NCBI GenBank assembly: GCA_001313065.1
Contig: BBFD01000120.1
Location: 1-11,551, forward strand
From: Silvimonas sp. JCM 19000
Lineage (GTDB): Bacteria > Pseudomonadota > Gammaproteobacteria > Burkholderiales > Chitinibacteraceae
DNA length: 11,551 nt
Direction of reading: 5' to 3'
The position numbers were made by a program, and so were the translations under genes. Under the pieces are notes generated by a model. It saw only the letters and a program-made list of their open reading frames with translations, searched no databases and had not been told where the DNA came from. Each line of letters starts with the position of its first letter. The stretch's first letter is position 1. Shown piece by piece: positions 1 to 9,651 of the stretch.

Positions 1-535
1 GCACCGCCGTCGTGGTTAATCAGTTTGATATTGTCGAAATAGACGTCTTTGCCTTCGCCATCCGATTGCACCCATTGTTCCAGCGCCAGGTGAAAATCGA
101 ATTTGCCTTTGAAATCCAGCTATAGCTTTGCCATTTGCCATTGTCTTTGAGCTTGTCGGGAAAGCCCGAACGCGCGGTGCCGGCCAGCCAGTTATCGCGC
201 CCCGGAAATTCGGCGGTATAGCCGATCACCCCACCGCAATTGCTGCCGCAGGTGCTCAGATAATCAAAGGTCAGCGTATACGATGCGCCGGCCGGAAAAC
301 CTTGTTTGCTGAAAGCGTCGCCGCCGAACACTTTGCGATCAAAGCGCAGCACTTTATTGCCAGGCTTGAGCGGGTCATCCACCAGGGTGGCGTGTATAGG
401 CGTTGAGCCATCGCCATTCTGGCCCACCCATTGCGACAGGTCTTTCTCGAAATCATCCTGGAACACCACCGTATCTGCGGCGTGCGCATAGGCAGCCGCC
501 AGCAGTGCCAGCGGGAGCAGCACAAAGCGTTTCAT
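1..535 (-). CDS. secreted beta-sandwich (probable carbohydrate-binding) protein, 3' end missing, one frameshift
   Basis: The protein starts at 535 with a clear signal peptide (MKRF, then a Leu/Ala-rich core, predicted cleavage after AHA near residue 19), so it is probably periplasmic or secreted. A well-placed Shine-Dalgarno supports the start. The mature part is rich in Asp, Gly and aromatics, with short beta-like segments (VVFQDDFE, ASYTLTFDYLS) and a CGSNC cysteine pair, resembling jelly-roll carbohydrate-binding modules. Near 117 the frame breaks: restoring one lost base (GG to GGG, minus strand) joins KWQSYSW to DFKGKFDFHLALEQWVQ and ends in VYFDNIKLIN, a typical last strand of CBM-like domains. 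No catalytic motif is visible and the C-terminus lies outside the window, so it could be a lone CBM, the front of a polysaccharide-active enzyme, or a PEP-CTERM-type exported protein. The fold is inferred from texture, not from a search. Confidence 0.7.
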
Positions 536-1313
<778 letters not shown>

Positions 1314-1321
<8 letters not shown>

Positions 1322-2967
1322 GGCCCAGCAACTCGGCCGCGTGCCGCCGCGTGGTCTCGGTGATTTCGACGCCGCCCAGCATGCGCGCGATTTCTTCGAC
1401 GCGGGCATCGTTATCGAGCGCGTGCACCTGGCTGATCATGCCCGCCCCGGCGCGCGCTTTGCTCACCTGATAATGATGCTGGCCACACGCGGCCACTTGC
1501 GGCAAATGGGTGATACACAGCACCTGGCGTTGTTGCGCCAGATCGGCCAGCATGCGGCCAACAATCTCGGCCACGCGCCCGCCGATGCCACATCCACCTC
1601 ATCAAACACCAGCGTGCCCACCCCGGACAATTCGCTGACGATGACCTGGATGGCCAGACTGATCCGCGATAACTCACCCCCCGACACAATCTTGCCCATA
1701 GGCCGCGCCGGGGTATTGGCGTGCGCCACGCGGAAATCGACACTTTCCGCGCCGTGCGGGCCGGGTGCGGCCGCCTCGAGTTCGATCTCGAAACGGCTAT
1801 CGGCCAGCGCCAACGGCTTCATTTCTTTGGTCACTGCCTGCGCCAGTTTGCCCGCATGCTGCTGGCGCAACTTGCTCAGCACGGCGGCTTCTTTCTGCCA
1901 CAGTTCGCCCGCGGCTTTTTCCGCCTGCTGCAGACGCGCCAGACCTTCGCTCCCGCCCAACGCTTCGAGGCGATCCTGCCAGCCTTGCAGCAACAGCGGC
2001 AGTTGTTCTGGCTCGGTGCGATATTTGCGCGCCATGCGCCAGATGGCGTCGAGGCGACTTTCAACCTCTTCCAGCCGGGTCGGATCAAGTTCGAGATGAT
2101 CGGCATAGCGACGCAATTCGCTCACCGCTTCGGCCAGTTGCGCCTCCACGCCTTCGAGCAATTGCAAGGACGGCAGCAGTTGCTCGTCGTAATCGCCGAG
2201 GCCTTGCAATTTGTGCGCGGTGCTGCCCAGCCAGCTTTGGCAGTTCTCGTCGCCATCGGCCAGCGTGGTCAGCGCCAGCTGTACGCCATCGATCAGGCTG
2301 GCTGCGTGCTGCAACCGTTTGTGTTCGGCTTGCAGCTCGGGCCATTCGTTATCGGACAGCGCCAGGCCGGACACTTCTTCAATCTGGAAACTCAGTCGTT
2401 CGCGCTCGGCTTCAAACGTCGAGGCATCGCGTTGCGCGGCCGCCAACTCGTCTTGCAGCGTGCGCCAGTGCGCCCATTGCTGTTGCACCTTGCCCGCCTG
2501 CGCCGTCGCCCCGGCAAAATGGTCGAGCAGATCGCGCTGGTTTTCCGGACGCAGCAATTGTTGATGCGCGTGCTGGCCGTGGATATCCACCAGCATTTCG
2601 CCCAGGCCTTTCAGCTGCGCCAACGTGGCGGGCGTGCCATTGATAAAGGCGCGGCTTTTGCCCTGACTATCCAGGTACGGCGGATGATGGCGTGTTGCGC
2701 GTCGTCGCCCGCCAGTTCGTTTTCGTTCAGCCAGGCGCGCGCTTGCGGCCGCTCGGACAAATCAAATTCGGCCAGCAGATCGGCTTTGTCTTCACCATGC
2801 CGCACCAGCGCGGCATCGGCACGATCGCCCAGCAGCAGGCCGAGCGCATCCATCACGATGGATTTACCCGCGCCGGTTTCGCCGGTAAACACGCTCAGGC
2901 CGGAGCCGAATTCGAGCGCGAGTTTGTCGACGATTACAAAATTCTTGAGATTCAGAGATAGCAGCAT
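1314..2967 (-). CDS. recN: DNA repair protein RecN (two frameshifts)
   Basis: RecN is an SMC-like ATPase that acts at double-strand breaks and helps recombinational repair. Repaired length is about 551 residues, matching the family. The N-terminal head has Walker A GETGAGKS at residues 29-36. The middle (about 170-380) is Gln/Leu/Glu-rich coiled coil. The C-terminal head has the ABC-type signature VSGGELSRISLAIQV near 425 and Walker B TLVFDEVDVGIGG near 455. The frame is lost near 2674 (one G missing on the plus strand; repair gives RRTLDSQGKSRAFINGTPAT) and near 1588 (one C missing; repair restores DVGIGGRVAEIV). It starts 13 bp after nadK ends and overlaps tadA by 8 nt, so the three are probably one transcript. 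No LexA box is evident in the short gap, which suggests expression from the nadK promoter. Family assignment is certain; the frameshifts look like sequencing errors. Confidence 0.97.
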
Positions 2968-2980
2968 CGGTCTGGTCAGA

Positions 2981-3856
2981 TCAGTTGAGCTTTTGGCCCC
3001 AGTGCAACTTGTCACGCAACATGTCGTAATAGTTGTAGCCAACCGGATGCAGAATGCGCAGCGTGTTGCGATGGCGGCGGATGATCACGCGATCGGCTTC
3101 GTGCAGCTCGCAATCGCTCTGGTTATCAAAGTACACGCGCGCGTCTGAATTACGCGTCAGGCGGAATTCGACTTCGCTGGTGTCGTTGATCACGATGGGG
3201 CGGTTGGACAACGACTGCGGACAGATCGGCACCAGTGTGATCGCGGGCAGGCTGGGGTGCAGTATCGGCCCGCCCGACGCCAGCGCGTAGGCGGTGGAGC
3301 CGGTCGGCGTCGAGACGATCAGACCGTCGGAGCGTTGGCTGTAGACAAACTGGCGATCGATAAAGATTTCAAATTCGATCATCGCGCCAGTGGAACCCCG
3401 GCTGAACACCACGTCATTGAACGCCAGCGCCGACACCAGTTCTTTGTCTTCGCGCCGCACGGTGGTTTCCAGCAGGATGCGTTCTTCCGGTACAAACGCG
3501 CCCGCCAGCATGCCGCTGATGGTGCGCTCCATATCACTGAGCGGAATGTCGGTCATAAAGCCCAGGCGACCCTGGTTGACCCCGATCAAGGGAATCCGGT
3601 ACGGCGCCACCAGCCGCGCCACACCCAGCATGGTGCCATCGCCGCCCAGCACCACCACCAGATCGGCCAGCTTGCCGATGGCAATGCGTTCGACCACCGG
3701 AATATCAGTAATACCGTGCTCGGCCGCGACTTCGCTTTCTATTAATACGCGCACCCCAAGCTCCTGCAAGGTGGCCGCCAGCCGGCGCAACGGCCCACCC
3801 AGGGTGGGCGTATTGAAGCGACCAACCAGTACGATCGTTTTGAACAGGCTTTGCAT
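2981..3856 (-). CDS. nadK: NAD kinase NadK
   Basis: NadK phosphorylates NAD+ to NADP+ using ATP (or polyphosphate in some bacteria) in the cytoplasm. This is the only complete protein gene in the window with no sign of an indel. It is 291 residues, the normal length. Family motifs are all present: GGDGT at 71-75 (catalytic Asp73), NQGRLGF at 94-100, FNDVV at 146-150, and the glycine-rich substrate loop SDGLIVSTPTGSTAYALASG at 176-195. The ATG at 3854-3856 begins MQSLFKTIVLVGR, which matches usual NadK N-termini. The open frame extends 31 codons further upstream, but that part is not NadK-like. It heads the nadK-recN-tadA cluster and is divergent from hrcA, an arrangement known in betaproteobacteria. 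Confidence 0.97.
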   Translation of the reverse strand: MQSLFKTIVLVGRFNTPTLGGPLRRLAATLQELGVRVLIESEVAAEHGITDIPVVERIAIGKLADLVVVLGGDGTMLGVARLVAPYRIPLIGVNQGRLGFMTDIPLSDMERTISGMLAGAFVPEERILLETTVRREDKELVSALAFNDVVFSRGSTGAMIEFEIFIDRQFVYSQRSDGLIVSTPTGSTAYALASGGPILHPSLPAITLVPICPQSLSNRPIVINDTSEVEFRLTRNSDARVYFDNQSDCELHEADRVIIRRHRNTLRILHPVGYNYYDMLRDKLHWGQKLN

Positions 3857-4014
3857 GTCGGGGTCCGGTGAAGTACGGCAGCATTTAACCACAAGCACGA
3901 CCGCGAGGCACGTGGACAACGGCCTACGTGGTGAGGGCCGCACACGCACGGCAAAAGCGTGGTGGAGCGCAATGCGTAGTTCAGTTTGCCGCGGTTAACG
4001 ATTAGAATCTGCGC
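3857..4014. promoter_or_regulatory. divergent nadK / hrcA intergenic region
   Basis: This 158 bp stretch must carry the promoters of both the nadK cluster and hrcA. On the plus strand TAGAAT (about 4003) could be a -10 box but has no good -35 at 16-18 bp, and it lies very close to the hrcA ATG. On the minus strand TTAAAT near 3885 is a weak -10 candidate for nadK. I looked for a CIRCE element (TTAGCACTC-N9-GAGTGCTAA), the usual HrcA operator, and found none, so there is no visible autoregulation by HrcA here. Confidence 0.4.
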
Positions 4015-5031
4015 ATGCTTAGCGATCGCGCACAAATCCTGCTCAAAACCCTGGTCGAGCGTTATATCGCCGACGGCCAACCCGTTGGTTCAAAGGCGCT
4101 GTCGCACTATTCCGGCCTGGATATCAGCTCTGCCACCATCCGCAATGTGATGTCGATCTGGAACAACTCGGCTTTGTGGCCAGCCCACATACTTCGGCCG
4201 GGCGTATCCCCACGTCGCTGGGTTATCGCTTTTTTTGTGGATTCGTTGTTGTCGGTGCAACAACTCCAGGCCGATAAACTGCAGCCGCTCAGCAATGGAC
4301 TGCCGGTCGACAATCCGCAACGCACCATCACCGCTGCCTCGCAATTACTGTCGCAGCTCACCCACTTCGCCGGCGTGGTGCTCACCCCGCGCCGTCAGGA
4401 TGTGTTGCTTAAACATATCGAGTTTCTGCCGCTATCGGATCGACGCGTCTTGTTGATTCTGGTGACCAGCGATGGCGATGTGCAAAACCGCATCATTCAG
4501 ACCAACACGCTGTTCAGCCAGTCTGAGCTATCCGAAGCCGCCAACTTTCTGAATGCGCATTGCGCCGGCCGCACCTGGCACAATCTGCGTCAGGTGGTGG
4601 AAAACGAAGTGCGTGCCGTTAAAGGCGAACTGGCCGCGTTATTGAATACTGCGGTGGTGTACAGCCAGGATGTATTGAGTGGCGATACCGAAAACCTGGT
4701 GATCTCGGGCGAGCGCAATCTGCTGGATAGCGACGATCTGGCCGCCAATATGGGCCGCCTGCGCCAGTTGTTTGAATTGTTTGAACGCAAGACCGCCTTG
4801 CTGCAATTGATGGAAGCCGGCAATCGTGCCGAAGGCGTCAAGATCTTTATCGGCGGCGAATCGGGGCTGGCGCCACTGGATGATTGTTCGATCATCACCG
4901 CGCCATATCACGCCAATGGCGAAGTCATAGGCACGCTGGGCGTCATCGGCCCGACGCGCATGGCCTATGAACGCATCATCCCCATCGTCGACGTCACCGC
5001 CCGCTTGCTCAGCAGCGCGCTGTCCCAATAA
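4015..5031 (+). CDS. hrcA: heat-inducible transcription repressor HrcA (two compensating indels hidden inside)
   Basis: HrcA represses groESL and dnaK-type heat-shock operons by binding CIRCE, with GroEL as its folding sensor. The open frame is 338 residues, normal for the family. The N-terminal winged-helix domain begins [21 protein letters not shown] and continues through [10 protein letters not shown]. The C-terminal domain ends [20 protein letters not shown], which is diagnostic. Residues about 48-71 as read are not HrcA-like. Adding one G near 4156 (TCG ATC to TCG GAT) and removing one T from the seven-T run 4230-4236 restores [20 protein letters not shown] and SLGYRFFVDS, the highly conserved wing. 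The two errors cancel, so the ORF stays open. The ATG at 4015 has a weak Shine-Dalgarno. It is divergent from nadK and followed by mltB on the same strand. Confidence 0.97.
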   Translation: MLSDRAQILLKTLVERYIADGQPVGSKALSHYSGLDISSATIRNVMSIWNNSALWPAHILRPGVSPRRWVIAFFVDSLLSVQQLQADKLQPLSNGLPVDNPQRTITAASQLLSQLTHFAGVVLTPRRQDVLLKHIEFLPLSDRRVLLILVTSDGDVQNRIIQTNTLFSQSELSEAANFLNAHCAGRTWHNLRQVVENEVRAVKGELAALLNTAVVYSQDVLSGDTENLVISGERNLLDSDDLAANMGRLRQLFELFERKTALLQLMEAGNRAEGVKIFIGGESGLAPLDDCSIITAPYHANGEVIGTLGVIGPTRMAYERIIPIVDVTARLLSSALSQ

Positions 5032-5036
5032 CACCG

Positions 5037-5065
5037 ACGCGGGCCCGTGCACCCGCGTTAGTCCT
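5037..5065 (+). terminator. hairpin after hrcA, possible weak intrinsic terminator
   Basis: ACGCGGG (5037-5043) pairs with CCCGCGT (5052-5058) around an 8-nt loop, giving a perfect 7-bp GC-rich stem directly after the hrcA stop (5029-5031). It is followed by the T-rich but broken tract TAGTCCTTCTTT. It could end or attenuate transcription before mltB. The imperfect T tract makes full termination uncertain. Confidence 0.4.
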
Positions 5066-5072
5066 TCTTTCC

Positions 5073-5076
5073 GGAA
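5073..5076 (+). promoter_or_regulatory. possible ribosome binding site for mltB
   Basis: GGAA lies 7 nt before the TTG at 5084. It is the only purine-rich stretch at a suitable distance from any start codon that places a complete signal peptide at the N-terminus. Confidence 0.35.
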
Positions 5077-5083
5077 CCCCGCT

Positions 5084-6144
5084 TTGATCTGCAAAACCCT
5101 GAAAACCGCCTTGCTGTCTGCCCTCGCCGCCTTGGCCGTCACCGCACATGCCGATGATGAATTGCTGCAACGGCCCGAGGTCCAGGCCTATATCGATCAA
5201 CTGGTCAGCAGCCAGGATTTCAACCGTGATGAATTGAGCGCGGTCTTCCAGAAGATCAATCCCAAGCCCAATATCATTGCCGTGCTGGACAAGCCGTCAA
5301 CGTCGCGGCCGTGGTATGAATTCCGCAATGGCTTTATGAGCCCGCAACGCATTATTGGTGGCGCGCGCTTTATGCGGCGTTATCACGACACGCTGGCCGA
5401 GGTAGAGGACCGTTATGGCGTGCCGCCCGAAATCGTCACCAGCATCATCGGTGTGGAAACCTTGTACGGCCGCAATACCGGCAGCTTCCGCGTGATGGAT
5501 GCCCTGAGCACCATCGCGTTTAACTACCCGCGCCGGGCCGATTACTTTAAAGACCAGCTGACGCAATTTCTGCTGTTAGCGCGCGAAGAGAATCAAGACC
5601 CGTTTACGTTTATGGGTTCATACGCGGGCGCAATGGGCATGCCGCAATTCATGCCATCCAGCTTTCGCCAATACGCGGTGGACTGGAATGGCGATCATCA
5701 TCGCGATATCTGGGCACGCCCGAAGACGCCATTGCCAGCGTCGCCAATTTCCTGGCGGCATCGGGCTGGCAACGCGCTGGCAAAGGCTATGTGGGCGTCA
5801 ACGTGACGGGTGACGAACAGGAATTGCTGGCCGACAAGTTCAACCTGCATTACACGATGGCGGAACTGATGCAGCGTGGCGTGCAACCGATTACTGAAGT
5901 AGATACGCAGCAACAAGCGGTGCTGTTTGCGCTGGAAACCACGGCGGGCGTGACTGACTATTACGCCGGCTTTAACAACTTTTATGTGGTGACGCGCTAC
6001 AACCGCAGCACGCTATACGCCACGGTGGTTTATCAGTTGGCCGATGCAATCAAGACGGCGTACGACGCCAACGACGATCTGCAACCCGAGTCCACGCCCC
6101 AGCCCAAAGCCAAGCCCGCCACCAAAAAAAAGAAGCGCAAATGA
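5084..6144 (+). CDS. mltB: lytic murein transglycosylase B family (GH103) protein (one frameshift)
   Basis: MltB cleaves the MurNAc-GlcNAc bond of peptidoglycan with formation of 1,6-anhydroMurNAc, in the periplasm. The catalytic Glu125 sits in GVETLYGRNTG. The second hallmark, GSYAGAMGMPQFMPSSFRQY, is present. The frame breaks near 5712; one more G (GGG to GGGG) joins HRDIW to GTPEDAIASVANFLAASGW, giving about 353 residues. No ATG lies between the end of hrcA and the signal peptide. I chose TTG at 5084, giving M-ICKTLKTALLSALAALAVTAHA-DDE, a good signal peptide with cleavage after AHA. The only early Cys (residue 3) is not in a lipobox, so unlike E. coli MltB this looks like a soluble periplasmic enzyme. 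The C-terminus is a Pro/Lys-rich basic tail ending KKKKRK, likely to bind anionic envelope polymers. It may share a transcript with hrcA, 52 bp upstream. Confidence 0.95.
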
Positions 6145-6145
6145 T

Positions 6146-6249
6146 ATAGGGTGGTCACGACCCACCACTCAAAGCCACCGAGAGAAATGGGGAGCATGCT
6201 TCCTCATTCTTCTTGAAGGCTTTAAGAGGTGGGTCACGACCCACCCTAT
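6146..6249. repeat. double-palindrome element (REP/MITE-like) between convergent mltB and rlmB
   Basis: The ends are inverted repeats: left arm 6146-6166 starts ATAGGGTGG and right arm 6228-6249 ends CCACCCTAT. Each arm is itself a hairpin: the right arm holds GGTGGGTCACGACCCACC, and the left arm holds the same 18-mer minus one G. Inside the arms, AAAGCC (6171-6176) pairs with GGCTTT (6218-6223), and an AGCATGCT palindrome lies near the centre, so the whole 104 bp can fold as a branched cruciform. The element begins 2 nt after the mltB stop and ends 2 nt before the rlmB stop. It probably acts as a bidirectional terminator. The structure resembles REP/BIME or MITE repeats, but no second copy is in this window, so the repetitive nature is inferred. 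Confidence 0.6.
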
Positions 6250-6251
6250 GT

Positions 6252-7002
6252 TTACTTGCCGGCAGCCATGGTGCGTTGACGGCGCGTCTCGGATAGCACG
6301 ATGCCGCTGGCTACCGAAACATTCAGGCTTTCCACCGAGCCAAACATCGGAATACTGACCAGCACATCGCAGTGCTCACGCGTCAAACGACGCATGCCCT
6401 CGCCTTCGCTGCCCATCACCCACGCCAGCGGCCCGGTGTGGTTAAAGTGATGCAGATCGGTGGTGGCTTCGCCCGCGGTGCCGGCAATCCAGATATCGCG
6501 GTCTTTCAGATCGCGCAGCGTGCGCGCCAGGTTGGTGACCATCACATACGGCACCACCTCGCAGCACCGCAAGCCACTTTCGATACGGTGGCGTTCAGGC
6601 CCACCGATTTGTCTTTGGGCGCGATCACCGCATGCACACCCATGGCATCGGCCACGCGCAGGCAAGCGCCCAGATTGTGCGGGTCGGTGATGCCATCCAG
6701 GATCAACAAGAATGGCGGCTCGTCACCGAGGTTCTCCAGCACGTCATCCACTTCGATATACGATTTGCCCGCGTCGATCAGCGCCGCCACGCCCTGATGG
6801 CGGCCACCGTGGGTCAAGCCATCCAGCCGCGCCGCATCCACCAGCAACACCTTGCAGCCTTGCGCTTCAGCCAGTCGGGCAGATCTTTGGCGCGTTGGTC
6901 CATGCGGGTGCTGTTGAGATAAAGCTCGATCACGCTATCGGGAAAGCGTTTGAGGCGGGTGCCTACGGCGTGAAAACCATGGATGACGACTTTGTTCTGC
7001 AT
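6252..7002 (-). CDS. rlmB: 23S rRNA (guanosine-2'-O-)-methyltransferase RlmB (two frameshifts)
   Basis: RlmB uses S-adenosylmethionine to 2'-O-methylate G2251 (E. coli numbering) in the peptidyl-transferase P loop of 23S rRNA. It is a SpoU-type trefoil-knot (SPOUT) enzyme. All three SpoU motifs are visible: [15 protein letters not shown] (motif 1), [12 protein letters not shown] (motif 2) and [19 protein letters not shown] (motif 3). The first ~75 residues form the usual small RNA-binding domain, starting [18 protein letters not shown]. Frame breaks are near 6880 (one C missing on the plus strand; repair gives [18 protein letters not shown]) and near 6560 (one G missing; repair gives [16 protein letters not shown]). 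Repaired length is about 250 residues, normal. It starts 38 bp downstream of the c-di-GMP gene on the same strand, so may be co-transcribed. In many proteobacteria rlmB instead follows rnr. Confidence 0.96.
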
Positions 7003-7040
7003 GACTGCGGGTCCGGCGATTCAGTGAATAGCCCGGCAGT

Positions 7041-9567
7041 TTACCCCAGCCCGCTGGTGGCGGCGGCAAAACCCTCGCGCAACAGAAAACGCAGCAGGCT
7101 ATCGGCGTCCATTGCGGGCGCATACAGATAACCCTGCACGGCATGCGCACCGGCGCGGCGCATGAACAGCATCTGCTCCACCGTCTCCACGCCTTCGGCC
7201 ACCACCTTGAGCCGCAGCTTGCGCGCCATGGCCACGATGGCCTCGGTAATGGCGGCACTATCGCTGTCATCGGGCAAGCCGACGGTAAACGAGCGATCGA
7301 TCTTGAGCGTATCCAGCGGAAAGTGTTTGAGATTGCTCAGCGATGAATAGCCGGTGCCAAAATCGTCGATCGCCAATTGCACGCCCATGCGCTTGAGCTC
7401 TTGCAATACCGCCACCGCACGATGCGGGTTTTGCATGATCATGCTTTCAGTGATTTCCAGCTCGAGCAATTCGGGCGCAATGCCCGAGGATTCCAGCGCA
7501 TTACGTACATGCCCAGCCAATTGTTCGCGCTGGAATTGCCGCGCCGACAAATTAATCGCCATACGGGGAATGTGATAGCCGGCCACTTGCCACAAACGCA
7601 TCATGCGGCAGCCTTCCTGCAGCACCCATTCGCCGATCGGCACAATCAAGCCGTTTTCTTCGGCCAGGGGAATAAAGCTGGAAGCGGAATCAGACCCAGC
7701 TCCGGATGTTCCCAGCGGATCAGACATTCCACGCCCGACAATTCACCAGTGGCCAGATCGATCTGCGGCTGAAAGTGCAACACCAGTTCGCGCCGTTCCA
7801 GCGCATAGCGCAGGCTGTTTTCCAGTACCAGATGTTCAAATGCACGCGCATTCATATCGGGCGCAAAAAAACTGGAAATTGTTTTTTTACCTAATTCTTT
7901 GGCACGATACATCGCCACATCAGCATTCTTCAGCAATTGCGCCGGGCTGTTGCCATCACAGGGATACAGACTGATACCAATCGAGCAGGTAACAAACAAT
8001 TCCTGTCCCTTGATCACCACAGCACGGCTTAATTCAGCCAATACCCGCTCGGCCACATGCGCCACTGCATCGGCATCGCGCACGTTATCAATCAGGATGG
8101 TGAATTCATCGCCGCCCAGTCGCGCAATCAACTGGGTTTCTTTGAGCGTGCCGCGCAAACGCTGAGCGATCACTTTAAGCAATTCGTCGCCGACGTCATG
8201 GCCCAGCGTGTCATTGATGCCTTTAAAGCGGTCCAGATCGATAAACAGCAAAGCCAGTTGCCGATCTTCTTCGCCGGCGCGGGCCACCGCCTGTTGCAAA
8301 GCTTCGTTCATGGCCACGCGATTGTGCAAGGCGGTCAAGGCATCGTGATTAGCCAGAAAAAACAGACGCTGTTCGGCTTCTTTGCGATGGGTGTAGTCGG
8401 AGAACACGCCCACATAATTGGCGATGCTGCCGTGGTCATCGCGCACCGCGCTGATCGATAACCAGGCTGGATACTTCGCCGGTTTTGCGCCGGTCCAGCA
8501 TTTCGCCTTGCCAACGGCCTTGCGTGGCCAGTTCGCTCAGCATTTCGCGATTGACTTCGCGCACCGGGCCGTTGCGATGGAACATGCGCGACAGTTTGCC
8601 CAGCGTTTCGTCGGCTCGTAGCCGGTGATCTGGCTGAAAGCCGGATTCACCGCAATGATGCGGGCATTGGAATCGGTAATCAGAATGCCTTCGGTGGCGT
8701 TATGAAACACCTGAGCCGCCAGCCGCGCCCGCCGCGCGCTGACTGCCTCTTCTTGATGCGACGCCGCCAGGATCATGCCCGCTACGGCCACCGTCAGCAG
8801 CACCACCGCCACCGGAATCAAACCGGCACCGGCCACGCCCAGGGCACTGAGCTGCACAACCGCAATCATGCCCACCAGCAACAGCACGCAGCCATTGCCG
8901 ATATGCCCCAGCCGCAAGGCGGTGCAGATGATCAATGGAAACAGCAGGAACTGCATATCGGTATAGCCAAGCTCAAAATGCCGATACACCAGGGTGGCGA
9001 CCACGGCACCGGCAGCGCTCAGCAGCACCAGCTCGAACCACCAGTTGCTGCGCACACGCGGGCCATCCTGGCGCAGCGCGTAGCACAGCGGCAACACCGT
9101 AACCATGCCAAAGGCATTGCCGAGCCACAGCGTCAGCCATTCCGGCGCGCCGCCGGGCAAGCCTGTTCAAATGCGCCGAGCACGACCGCAGCAAAACTGG
9201 CGCCCAGCAGACACGCCACCAGCGGGCCCGCCACCAGAAAGCGCAAACCATCGCGCAGGCGAAAGCCGCCCTCGGCGGCAAATTGGGGCAATAAGCTGAT
9301 GGTGAGCAAGGCTTGTAGCATCTCGATGGCATCGAGTTCCAGACAAGCCAGCAAAGGCAGGCCGTGCAGCGCGGGCGTGATCCAGCCGACGGCCAGCAGA
9401 CCGGGCCAATAGCGCACGCCCAGCAGCGACAAAGCCGCCACCGCGACGCCCGCCTGGGGCGCTATCAGTGACGTATATGAATGTGCAGGACTGATCTGCC
9501 AGACCACCAGGCTGCACACTGCATAAGCAATGGCAAACAGGGCCGGGCCGAGCCACCGGTAAGGCAT
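7041..9567 (-). CDS. MASE1-PAS-GGDEF-EAL membrane c-di-GMP turnover protein (four frame breaks)
   Basis: A sensor that makes and/or degrades cyclic di-GMP at the inner membrane. Domain order on the repaired ~843-residue protein: MASE1-like membrane sensor (about 1-270, several hydrophobic helices), PAS (about 280-400, FHNATEGILITDSNARIIAVN, QITGYEP), GGDEF (about 405-565, RLGGDEFTIL intact) and EAL (about 585-835). The inhibitory I-site (RxxD five residues before GGDEF) reads KETQ, so product feedback is probably absent. In the EAL domain the first motif is ECLIRW in place of EALLRW, keeping the metal-binding Glu. INLS, EITES, DDFGTGYSSL, KIDRSF and AEGVET are all present, so phosphodiesterase activity is likely. 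Frame breaks lie near 7684 (missing G), 8472 (missing two bases), 8614 (missing G) and 9157 (missing A, plus strand). I chose ATG 9567 for its GGAGAT site; ATG 9579 and TTG 9618 are alternatives. Signal and target are unknown. Confidence 0.93.
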
Positions 9568-9577
9568 GAGCGAGTAC

Positions 9578-9583
9578 ATCTCC
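9578..9583 (-). promoter_or_regulatory. ribosome binding site for the c-di-GMP gene
   Basis: GGAGAT on the minus strand lies 10 nt before ATG 9567. The alternative ATG at 9577-9579 overlaps this site and so is unlikely to use it. The TTG at 9618 would lie at the predicted transcription start. This favours the 9567 start. Confidence 0.4.
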
Positions 9584-9623
9584 GTAGAACCATTCTTATT
9601 GCCGGATCGCTTGGGCAACCCTT

Positions 9624-9651
9624 GTTAGACGGTTCTAAACGACCGTTTCAA
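9624..9651 (-). promoter_or_regulatory. candidate sigma-70 promoter of the c-di-GMP gene with overlapping palindrome
   Basis: On the minus strand TTGAAA (plus 9646-9651; five of six consensus bases) is followed after 16 bp by TCTAAC (plus 9624-9629; four of six), placing the transcript start near 9617 with a leader of about 50 nt. The -35 lies inside the 13-bp palindrome CCGTTTCAAACGG (9643-9655), which could be an operator. The -10 hexamer is weak, so this is tentative. Confidence 0.3.

Noticed and set aside
1721..3148. A 475-codon open frame on the plus strand across recN
   Set aside because: It lies antisense to recN, shows no domain or start signal, and its composition (many Arg/Gln/Ala) is that of an antisense shadow in GC-rich coding DNA. 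The 340-codon frame at 1077-2099 is rejected for the same reason.
3857..4014. CIRCE operator upstream of hrcA
   Set aside because: Looked for both half sites (TTAGCACTC and GAGTGCTAA) on both strands; neither is present.
8465..8621. The c-di-GMP gene as several separate smaller genes (membrane protein, PAS, GGDEF, EAL)
   Set aside because: Each break falls inside a conserved domain, not between domains, and the next frame continues the same domain at once. No ribosome binding sites or plausible starts occur at the breaks.
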